The notes under the pieces were generated by a model, which was given only the letters and a program-made list of their open reading frames with translations, was not told the DNA's origin and searched no databases. A DNA stretch of 64,000 bases from 2-12-FULL-35-23 sp965196985 (GTDB lineage: Bacteria > Pseudomonadota > Gammaproteobacteria > UBA12402): contig CBDALO010000204.1 of the NCBI GenBank assembly GCA_965196985.1, positions 62,001 through 126,000 of the forward strand, given 5' to 3'. The stretch's first letter is position 1. Each line of letters opens with the position of its first letter. Below, piece by piece: positions 45,613-54,100 of the stretch. The position numbers were made by a program, and so were the translations under genes.

Positions 45613-45963
45613 TTAGTGTGTATGATGCCCTAATGATTCAGAGATCATAGAAATAACTAGTGTATTTAAACTAACTCCTTCTCGCTTAGCTTGCTCAACT
45701 AAACGGTAATGAAGTGATTTAGGAACACGTTGAACCCACTTACCGCTTTGAGCCTCCATTATTCCTGGTTTTGGAATTTTTCTACCAGATTCTTCTGCAG
45801 CAGACAACCAGCATTGTAGTGCATCCTTGCCATTTTCAATGGCTTCTTCTACTGTGTCTCCATCAGAAAGGCAACCTGGCAAATCAGGGAATTCTATCAA
45901 AAATCCTTCACCCTCTTCTTTGGCAAGGTGTCTAATTATAAAAGGATAGTCAGGAGCTTGCAT
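45613..45963 (-). CDS. hicB: HicB antitoxin
   Basis: 116 residues from ATG 45963, preceded by GGAGGTGGATC. The N-terminal partial RNase-H-like fold has FLIEFPDLPGCLSDGDTVEEAIENGKDAL, and the C-terminus is a ribbon-helix-helix (QRVPKSLHYRLVEQAKREGVSLNTLVISMI). It neutralises HicA and represses the operon. Overlaps hicA by 14 bp. The longer in-frame start at 45984 lacks a ribosome-binding site. Confidence 0.92.
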   Translation of the reverse strand: MQAPDYPFIIRHLAKEEGEGFLIEFPDLPGCLSDGDTVEEAIENGKDALQCWLSAAEESGRKIPKPGIMEAQSGKWVQRVPKSLHYRLVEQAKREGVSLNTLVISMISESLGHHTH

Positions 45964-46201
45964 GATCCACCTCCAATGATTCAATTAATGTGACAAACTT
46001 TTTAATATACACTGGTTTTATAGGTCTTTTAGCTGGTACACAAAGTAGCTCAACCCAAGAGGGATGATCAAAGACCACATGACTGCCACCAGTTTTACGA
46101 ACAATTACAGCGTGTTGCTTTGCAATTGTCTCTAGTTGCTCAATCCGCCAATCACGCGGATTATTACGCATTTTTTCAAAAAGCTTATCCTTGTTTACCA
46201 T
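45950..46201 (-). CDS. hicA: HicA toxin (mRNA interferase)
   Basis: 83 residues from ATG 46201. The double-stranded-RNA-binding-like fold is recognisable, with the catalytic histidine in KTGGSHVVFDHP and the C-terminal RPIKPVYIKKFVTLIES. HicA cleaves mRNA unless bound by HicB. Upstream of hicB as in classical hicAB modules. In this IS-rich region it may stabilise the replicon. Confidence 0.9.
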   Translation of the reverse strand: MVNKDKLFEKMRNNPRDWRIEQLETIAKQHAVIVRKTGGSHVVFDHPSWVELLCVPAKRPIKPVYIKKFVTLIESLEVDHASS

Positions 46202-46366
46202 AGACTTAATGATATTGTATATAGTACTATTAATCAAGCTGATTTTGAACAAAAGTGCCGATGGCAATTATTAGTAATAGCACCTCATAACCAGCTTTAT
46301 CGGGGGTTGGGTAAAATCTATTCAGAAAAGGCCATTATTACCCCTCATAATGGACCTTATAGGGTC

Positions 46367-48799
46367 TTAACTATTTTTTGTGTATCGCACATAGTTTTGC
46401 CTACCTGTTGAGCATCTATTTCCATAGTTAGTGTTTGTATGACCACGCTTGAAAAAAGTTGAGCTGTTGTTTGATTGGTGGGCGCCACTATTTAATTTTA
46501 ACACTCTGTTATTAGGATTGGTGTATTGATTGTTTATCAATGGTTGCCTAGATTGATCAGGCCATGAAAAGGCTCGCCAGTTTTGTCGTGCAGAAAAACC
46601 ACGTTTATTTTTTTTATCTGGATCTGCGCCTTTCGATAAAAGAATGGTGCAAATACTAGAAAACAAAGTAGTAGTATTTCTTCTTTGCTTAGCTGAAGTT
46701 GCTGCAGCATTTAATGGAGTAAAGCCATGATTATTTATTTGTTCTAAAAAAGCATTAAATTGAGAGCTGTCCTTGCCGCCAAAGGCGGTGTCGGCCGCCG
46801 CGATTAAGTCTTTCACCACCTCGAGGTGACCTTCTTTCGAAGCAGTATTCAAGGGGGAGAACTGATCTTTATTCGGTTGAGTCAGAAACGCGCGAAAGCC
46901 GTCAGTGTTCTTGCCGCCAAAGGCGGTGTCGGCCGCCGCGATTAAGTCTTTCACCACCTCGAGGTGACCCGCACAAGCAGCAGAATTCAAGGGGGAGAAC
47001 TGATCTTTATCTTTATGAGTCAGAAACGCGCGAAAGCCGTCAGTGTTCTTGCCGCCAAAGGCGGTGTCGGCCGCCGCGATTAAGTCTTTCACCACCTCGA
47101 GGTGACCCGCACAAGCAGCAGAATTCAAGGGGGAGAACTGATCTTTATTCGGTTGAGTCAGAAACGCGCGAAAGCCGTCAGTGTTCTTGCCGCCAAAGGC
47201 GGTGTCGGCCGCCGCGATTAAGTCTTTCACCACCTTGAGGTGACCTTCTTTCGAAGCAGTATTCAAGGGGGAGAACTGATCTTTATCTTTATGAGTCAGA
47301 AACGCGCGAAAGCCGTCAGTGTTCTTGCCGCCAAAGGCGGTGTCGGCCGCCGCGATTAAGTCTTTCACCACCTCGAGGTGACCTTCTTTCGAAGCAGTAT
47401 TCAAGGGGGAGAACTGATCTTTATCTTTATGAGTCAGAAACGCGCGAAAGCCGTCAGTGTTTTTGCCGCCAAAGGCGGTGTCGGCCGCCGCGATTAAGTC
47501 TTTCACCACCTCGAGGTGACCTTCTTTCGAAGCAGAATTCAAGGGGGAGAACTGATCTTTATTCGGTTGAGTCAGAAACGCGCGAAAGCCGTCAGTGTTC
47601 TTGCCGCCAAAGGCGGTGTCGGCCGCCGCGATTAAGTCTTTCACCACCTCGAGGTGACCCGCACAAGCAGCAGAATTCAAGGGGGAGAACTGATCTTTAT
47701 TCGGTTGAGTCAGAAACGCGCGAAAACCGTCAGTGTTTTTGCCGCTAAAGGCGGTGTCGGCCGCCGCGATTAAGTCTTTCACCACCTCGAGGTAACCTTC
47801 TTTCGAAGCAGTATTCAAGGGGGAGAACTGATCTTTATTCGGTTGAGTCAGAAACGCGCGAAAGCCGTCAGTGTTCTTGCCGCCAAAGGCGGTGTCGGCC
47901 GCCGCGATTAAGTCTTTCACCACCTCGAGGTGACCCGCACAAGCAGCAGAATTCAAGGGGGAGAACTGATCTTTATCTTTATGAGTCAGAAACGCGCGAA
48001 GGCCGTCAGTGTTCTTGCCGCCAAAGGCGGTGTCGGCCGCCGCGATTAAGTCTTTCACCACCTCGAGGTGACCCGCACAAGCAGCAGAATTCAAGGGGGA
48101 GAACTGATCTTTATTTTTATGAGTCAGAAACGCGCGAAAGCCGTCAGTGTTCTTGCCGCCAAAGGCGGTGTCGGCCGCCGCGATTAAGTCTTTCACCACC
48201 TTGAGGTGACCTTCTTTCGAAGCAGTATTCAAGGGGGAGAACTGATCTTTATTCGGTTGAGTCAGAAACGCGCGAAAGCCGTCAGTGTTCTTGCCGCCAA
48301 AGGCGGTGTCGGCCGCCGCGATTAAGTCTTTCACCACCTCGAGGTGACCTTCTTTCGAAGCAGTATTCAAGGGGGAGAACTGATCTTTATTCGGTTGAAT
48401 CAGAAACGCGCGAAAGCCGTCAGTGTTGTTGCCGCCAAAGGCGGTGTCTAATTTTTGCAATGCAATGTTAATGATTTGACCGTTACCATATTTTGCGAGA
48501 GAGGTTAAAAAAGTCCACCTTTCTTTTTCATCAAGCCATAAATGTGGTGTGTCCTTCTCCTTCACTAGGAAATGTTTGTTATTTATTAGTATGATGAGGG
48601 TTTGATCAAGACTGGGAGTTTTTTTCATCCTGTGCACAAAAACATACACGCTTTCTTGTAAAAACAAACTTGCTTCAAGTGCATTATTTTGAAAGTGGCT
48701 AACTATCTGTTCATCAGTAATCTGTTGTAATAATATTTGCTTGCGTAATGTGCTTATTGCTTCATCGTTGCGCGAACTTCTTAAGTGATAACTAGGCAT
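46367..48799 (-). CDS. Giant ankyrin-type repeat protein, copy 1
   Basis: 810 residues. A unique N-terminus (about 1-115, MPSYHLRSSRNDEAIST...) is followed by 12 nearly identical 46-residue repeats of the form DTAFGGKNTDGFRAFLT-(QPN/HKD)-KDQFSPLN-(TASKEG/SAACAG)-HLEVVKDLIAAA, one degenerate repeat (GGKDSSQFNAFLEQ) and a basic/Asn-rich tail ending RYTKNS. The core SPLN.A...GHLEVVKDLI is an ankyrin unit with a 13-residue insertion. No signal peptide or membrane helix; a secreted host-interaction protein is possible but unproven. Confidence 0.85.
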   Translation of the reverse strand: MPSYHLRSSRNDEAISTLRKQILLQQITDEQIVSHFQNNALEASLFLQESVYVFVHRMKKTPSLDQTLIILINNKHFLVKEKDTPHLWLDEKERWTFLTSLAKYGNGQIINIALQKLDTAFGGNNTDGFRAFLIQPNKDQFSPLNTASKEGHLEVVKDLIAAADTAFGGKNTDGFRAFLTQPNKDQFSPLNTASKEGHLKVVKDLIAAADTAFGGKNTDGFRAFLTHKNKDQFSPLNSAACAGHLEVVKDLIAAADTAFGGKNTDGLRAFLTHKDKDQFSPLNSAACAGHLEVVKDLIAAADTAFGGKNTDGFRAFLTQPNKDQFSPLNTASKEGYLEVVKDLIAAADTAFSGKNTDGFRAFLTQPNKDQFSPLNSAACAGHLEVVKDLIAAADTAFGGKNTDGFRAFLTQPNKDQFSPLNSASKEGHLEVVKDLIAAADTAFGGKNTDGFRAFLTHKDKDQFSPLNTASKEGHLEVVKDLIAAADTAFGGKNTDGFRAFLTHKDKDQFSPLNTASKEGHLKVVKDLIAAADTAFGGKNTDGFRAFLTQPNKDQFSPLNSAACAGHLEVVKDLIAAADTAFGGKNTDGFRAFLTHKDKDQFSPLNSAACAGHLEVVKDLIAAADTAFGGKNTDGFRAFLTQPNKDQFSPLNTASKEGHLEVVKDLIAAADTAFGGKDSSQFNAFLEQINNHGFTPLNAAATSAKQRRNTTTLFSSICTILLSKGADPDKKNKRGFSARQNWRAFSWPDQSRQPLINNQYTNPNNRVLKLNSGAHQSNNSSTFFKRGHTNTNYGNRCSTGRQNYVRYTKNS

Positions 48800-49045
48800 G
48801 TGGTTTAATATATAAAATTATTTTCTAAAGTAGATATTCGAATATAATAAAGGATAAAAATTAACAGATTATTTAGTTATTATTCAGGCTACTACAGAAT
48901 ATACCGATGGCATTGCCTTAAAGTAGCGGTAAATACCCGTGATAACCACAAATTAGCACGGGTTTGAGGCTCGCCAGCAACAGGATTTAAATAATAAATG
49001 ACCATTGCGATGAAAATACTACTGGTTATACGACTCAGCTTTTAC

Positions 49046-49497
49046 GGTTCTGTCGCAAATTAATGGTTATTTGATATAATACCGACCAAATTTAGCATTG
49101 AATAATAATGGAGTTATTATGGCGATTAGTTTTAAAGGAAGACATTTCCCCAAAGAGATTATTTTAACAGCAGTACGCTGGAAGCTTGCGTACCCATTAA
49201 GTTACCGACGAATATTGAAGAGCTCATGGAGGAACGTGGTGTTAGCGTTGATCATTCTACAGTACAAAAATGGGTGGTTCGCTATGCGCCCCAGCTTGAG
49301 CGAGAGTTTCGTAAAAGCAAGCGCAAACTTGCTGATAGTTGGAAGATGGATGAGACTTATATTAAGGTCAATGGCAAGCAAGTTTATCTTTATCGTGCAG
49401 TTGATAAGTACGGTAACACCGTTGATTTTATGCTGTCAGAGAAGCGTGATCGTAAGGCAGTGCTAGCTTTTTTTAATAAAGCGATTGGATCAAGCGG
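49046..49497 (+). mobile_element. IS6-family element, truncated, with frameshifted transposase
   Basis: Starts with the inverted end GGTTCTGTCGC and matches the element at 51339 up to ATCAAGCGGGT, where unrelated sequence begins. Relative to that copy, an extra GAC...G change near 49207 shifts the frame, so MAISFKGRHFPKEIIL and the MEERGVSVDHSTVQKW part lie in two frames. The catalytic C-terminus is missing. Dead remnant. Confidence 0.85.
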
Positions 49498-49690
49498 GTG
49501 TATAGTTCCGGTGGGTTGGTGTGACAGCCTTTTAACTTAAAGCTACTCTAGTTGCTTCTAAAATCTAAGCAACTGGAGAACCAAGTATGACAACTGAAGA
49601 ACAGGCAGCAAACACATTCACTCTAGATGATGTCTATAACCAAATGACTGAGTGGCGTAATAATAAAGAGCTGAGAACTACCCAAAATTG

Positions 49691-50885
49691 TTATCTCCCT
49701 ACCTGAACTGAATTCGATAATTCTTTTTGTTCTTCTTGAGAAACACTATTTTCTTTAAAAAATTGCTCTACTAAGTGATACGTTAGAAGTTTTCTAATAC
49801 CCTTCGCAATAAAGTGTCGTGTCACCTTGCCCTTACCATCTCCTAATTTAGCTAGCATAATTGCGTAATCGTCATAAGCTTTTTCCTTACCTATCTCATA
49901 CAAATATGAGGCCACATAAAAACATACAGCCAGTAGATTTTGTATCCCTTTAAAATTTTTTATCTGCATATTTTCCCAGCCTAGTCCTTCCTTGAGAAAT
50001 TTAAAAACATATTCAATTTTCGCACGAGATAGATAGGCTATGTATACCTCATACGCCTCATCAAAAGTCGTTACTTTTTTATTAGTTAATAGCAGCATGT
50101 CATTCTTAAAAATTCTCCTACCATCTCTGCCTGTAATTTGGATTTTAATTGCATTGATGTTCTCAAACTCTCCAAAATAAATAGTTATTTTTCCGTCTTG
50201 TACGCAATTCTTTCCAACTGTTAAGTTTTGGAATTGCTTTTCGCCTTGAGCATCAAAATCAGCGTTAATCAGCTTAAGCTTTTTACCATCATCACCTCTA
50301 CCTTCTATTGTTCTTGTTATTTTTGAGCGAATAATAAAGTCTTGATCTAGGTTTGTATCAATTAGTGAGAGATAGTCATTATCATCAAACTCTCTATCTA
50401 GAATATGGGTAATGGTTGCATCTTCATTCTTTGATTTTAGGCAGATTCCTATTTTTTCTATTTCACGAATAGACAGCAGCTTTTTATTAAAGTAATCACC
50501 AGATTCATAAAGACTCTTGGCCTCTTTATCTCCCTCAAATGGCTTTCCAGCCTCTATTTTCTTAATATGCTCAGCTTTTAAAAACTTAGGGTCTTTATTG
50601 CTGTAGCTTACATGCGATAGTAGATGCACAGCCTTATCACCAGGTACTAATGCAACTGCGTTATGCGTGCTGTAACCATTGATAATATCCCCGTCCAGAC
50701 TCCTTACTTTACCTAGATTTTCAGTTTGCTTGCTATGTGGCTTTCTAATATCAGAAGGATCATGAAGAACATCAATTTTACTGGCGTGTGAAAGTTTTTC
50801 GACAGCTCTGTTCTAGCAATACATCATTTGTTTTTATTGGATCTAAATCGGTGCTTTTATTTTCACCGGTAAGTGTACGAATCAT
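49691..50885 (-). pseudogene. IS4-family transposase, frameshifted
   Basis: The frame starts at ATG 50885 (MIRTLTGENKSTDLDPIKTND), shifts once near 50810 (from DVLLEQS to AVEKLSHASKIDVLHDPSD), and then runs to 49691. It includes IINGYSTHNAVALVPGDKAVHLL, ITHILDREFDD (Asp) and YIAYLSRAKIEYVFKFLKEGLGWENMQI (the YREK-like Glu region). Length about 398 codons is normal. Only the shift appears to inactivate it. Confidence 0.8.
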
Positions 50886-51832
50886 CTTTTTATACTTTTG
50901 TTATCTTTTGATGAACTGAACAACTTATTTTACCTTCAGTTAATAGCGTTTCCTACAATCAGTCGATAGATTTTTTTAAAACAACTTTCAAGCCAGTGTA
51001 TAGTTCCGAAAAAAGTGGGTTGCAGTGTAACGGCGAAGTTTAACATTTAAACTACATCTCGTTAGTCTTCTTAAAAAGCAACTGGAAACCAATATGTCAA
51101 CTGAAGAACAGGCAAATTTCAGCATTCATTTTGCTGATTTAAATTTTGGGTAATAATAAAGAGAAGTTAGGCCATACGATTCCGGATACGATTTGGGCAA
51201 ATATTTTTGCTCTTGAACCAAAATACTCGGCATCAGTCCTTAAAAAGTTTTTCGCTTTTAGTAATAATCAGTATGAGACAAAGCGTAAACAATATTTAGA
51301 GAAGTCTACCGCTTCCTCTACCACTCCTCAGAAACCTAGGTTCTGTCGCAAATTAATGGTTATTTGATATAATACCGACCAAATTTAGCATTGAATAATA
51401 ATGGAGTTATTATGGCGATTAGTTTTAAAGGAAGACATTTCCCCAAAGAGATTATTTTAACAGCAGTACGCTGGAAGCTTGCGTACCCATTAAGTTACCG
51501 AAATATTGAAGAGCTCATGGAAGAACGTGGTGTTAGCGTTGATCACTCTACAGTACAAAAATGGGTGGTTCGCTATGCGCCCCAGCTTGAGCGAGAGTTT
51601 CGTAAAAGCAAGCGCAAACTTGCTGATAGTTGGAAGATGGATGAGACTTATATTAAGGTCAATGGCAAGCAAGTTTATCTTTATCGTGCAGTTGATAAGT
51701 ACGGTAACACCGTTGATTTTATGCTGTCAGAGAAGCGTGATCGTAAGGCAGTGCTAGCTTTTTTTAATAAAGCGATTCGATCAAGCGGGTTACCCAAAAA
51801 GGTTAACATTGATAAAAGTGGTGCAAATACAG

Positions 51833-53364
51833 GATAGAGCGTTATTTTGTCTGTAAAAACCAACTTTAGTACTTAGAAAAACCTTTAAAATTCTAAATGG
51901 CACTCTATTGTACCTGTCTCATCGCATAATATCTTAAATTAATTATGCTAATCAATCTAAAAAATTATTTATACCTCAAATTTTTCTCCTCTCAAAATAA
52001 ATTATTAACTTTTAGGTAATAGCAATTATATCTCGTTAATAAGAACAAGAATGATCTATCCTAAAACCCTATGAAGCCTTATTATTCACTTCAACTTAAG
52101 TATCTAGGTGATCCGCTCCACTGGTCATCAATTTCCACTAAAACAGCTGATACGAGCCTTAGGCACGATTCAGTATTAGGGAAAATTCCAACTGTATGCG
52201 TCCTTCTTTTTACCTCTCTGTTTACGCGCTCAGCTATGTTACTGGTTCTTAATCTTTTTTGATGCGGCCTGTCAAAGTTCATCACTACTAAGCCCTCCGG
52301 TATATTCACTTCCAACCAAGAAGAAAGCTCTGGTGCTGTTTGCTGATATTTATCTACCGCCATAGCCAATAGTCTTTCCGACTCATGAATGTTTGAGGCA
52401 TTAAATATAGCTGTAATCTCCTCAGCTACTGGTTCCTTCATTGAGCGCTTTGGTATGTGAGCCTGAGCATTTTGCTGCAAATGAAATTGGCAGCGTTGCC
52501 AAGGAACACTGGGGAACACAGCTCTTCTAGCGGCTTTTAGGCCAGTATGAGCGTCGCTAGTAATCAACTCAATACCATGTATACCTCGCTCAACCAACTG
52601 CTGAAGAAAATCACGCCAATGTACCTCAGCCTCTGATAACGCAACAGAAACACCTAGCACTGTTCTCTTGCCGGTTGATTCATCAAAGCCATAGGCTATC
52701 AATACCGCACAGTCTTGTACTGTGCCGCTAGTGCGCACCTTCTCATAACGTGCATCTAGCCAAAGATATTTTATCTTTCCTAACGGCTTATTTCGCCATT
52801 TCTTTAAATCTTCATCCAACAATTTAGCGCAACGGCTTACCTCTGTGCTTGAAATATCTGTTCCACAGAGTTGCTTTAGCACCTTTTCAACTTTGCGCGT
52901 GGAAACCCCATGCACATACATTTCAGCGACAGCCAGCTTAAGTGCTCTATCAGAGCTTACACCTCGCTCTAAGACTGATGGATAGAAGGCTTCATTGGAG
53001 TCTCTAACCTGCGGTATCTGTAGCTCAAGCTGACCTTGACCTGTGTTAATTAACCTTGGTTTAAAGCCGTTCGCATATCCGTTTCTATCGCCAGTTCGCT
53101 CATAAGGACTGGCATTTAAATGGCGCTCCCTTTCTATTAACATAGCCTCATTCATCAACCTGGAGACAAGCTTAGGTAAAGCTTCAAACCCCTCCATCGC
53201 TAAAACATGTATGGCTTCTTCGATTAAGTTCTCATTTTTATAGCAGCTCATTGTCATTCCTCTTTTTTGGTTAAGTTTACCTTAAAAGGAATTTCTAATC
53301 TGACTGAGTCGCCTGCTTATTTTCAGCAAGTCAATGGAATTTACAGAAAGGATGGCGCACTAGC
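51833..53364 (-). mobile_element. IS256-family element, copy B, inside IS6
   Basis: 1,532 bp, inverted relative to copies A and C, with the perfect 8-bp duplication AAATACAG (51825-51832 and 53365-53372). A clear nested insertion. Confidence 0.95.
52091..53257 (-). CDS. IS256-family transposase, copy B
   Basis: 388 residues, identical to copy A except Ser for Arg in ERGV(S/R)SDRALK near residue 99. All three catalytic acidic regions are intact. It interrupts the IS6 transposase just before its C-terminal Glu region. Confidence 0.92.
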   Translation of the reverse strand: MTMSCYKNENLIEEAIHVLAMEGFEALPKLVSRLMNEAMLIERERHLNASPYERTGDRNGYANGFKPRLINTGQGQLELQIPQVRDSNEAFYPSVLERGVSSDRALKLAVAEMYVHGVSTRKVEKVLKQLCGTDISSTEVSRCAKLLDEDLKKWRNKPLGKIKYLWLDARYEKVRTSGTVQDCAVLIAYGFDESTGKRTVLGVSVALSEAEVHWRDFLQQLVERGIHGIELITSDAHTGLKAARRAVFPSVPWQRCQFHLQQNAQAHIPKRSMKEPVAEEITAIFNASNIHESERLLAMAVDKYQQTAPELSSWLEVNIPEGLVVMNFDRPHQKRLRTSNIAERVNREVKRRTHTVGIFPNTESCLRLVSAVLVEIDDQWSGSPRYLS

Positions 53365-54100
53365 AAATACAGCAGCGTTGGAAAGACTCAATACCTTATT
53401 GTTTTTATCTGGATTCTGGTTTGCGATGGTCGAGGTTAGGCGCATTAAATACCTCAATAATTTGGTCGAGCAAGACCATCGATCGATAAAGCGTATCACG
53501 AAATATACACTGGGTTTTAAAAAGTTCAATTCAGCTAAGGCAACAATAGCTGGTATTGAGTTATGCCATATGCTAAAAAAAGGGCAGATGCGAGGCAATA
53601 GCATGATGCCAGCCTGGCAGCAGTTCTACACGCTCGCAGACTAGTTGCGCCCAAAAATAGGCTACCTCATCTAGGTGTAAATTTTTCGACAGAACCCTCT
53701 TTTTTTATCTACCAAAAATCAGCCAGGGGTTAATTTGCGTCACTAAAATGGACTTTAGTGGTCAGACAGAGTATTTCCGCTTTACGTTATCTGGAGAAAA
53801 TAATTCCGAAGAGTTTTTATCAAAAGCTGCCGATGAAGAGTTTACACTCAATAAAGTTGTAACCCCAAAATCAGATACCGAACACTAAAGCTACCTGTGA
53901 CACTACTTTTATATATGCGCTCTTTTAAGACGCAATACCCGTGATAATTTGTGGTTATCACGGGTATTTACCGCTACTTTAAGGCAATGCCATCGGTATA
54001 TTCTGTAGTAGCCTGAATAATAACTAAATAATCTGTTAATTTTTATCCTTTATTATATTCGAATATCTACTTTAGAAAATAATTTTATATATTAAACCAC

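Larger units (their letters stand above)
51339..53696 (+). mobile_element. IS6-family element interrupted by IS256
   Basis: Inverted ends GGTTCTGTCGCAAATT (51339) and its inverse with one or two changes, ending at 53696. The transposase reads MAISFKGRHFPKEIIL... to NIDKSGANT (51406-51832) and, after the IS256, AALERLNTLLFLSGFWFAMVEVRRIKYLNNLVEQDHRSIKR... to 53644. The two halves join in frame once the IS256 and one 8-bp duplication are removed, so the copy was intact before that insertion. Confidence 0.9.
49587..53888 (+). pseudogene. Unknown small gene in scattered pieces
   Basis: One 5' end (49587-49683, MTTEEQAANTFTLDDVYNQMTEWRNNKE) is cut by the IS4 remnant. A second, diverged 5' end at 51094 starts MSTEEQA, loses frame, and continues from 51158 as NNKEKLGHTIPDTIWANIFALEPKYSASVLKKFFAFSNNQYETKRKQYLEK, until the IS6 at 51339. 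A 3' piece after that IS (53697-53888) reads QGLICVTKMDFSGQTEYFRFTLSGENN... to SDTEH. Both 5' pieces share the upstream word GTATAGTTCCG. It may be an accessory gene of another transposon (IS66-like), but no family is certain. Confidence 0.4.

Noticed and set aside
46136..46411. Plus-strand ORF opposite hicA
   Set aside because: Overlaps the well-supported hicA start and contains only translated intergenic hairpin sequence.
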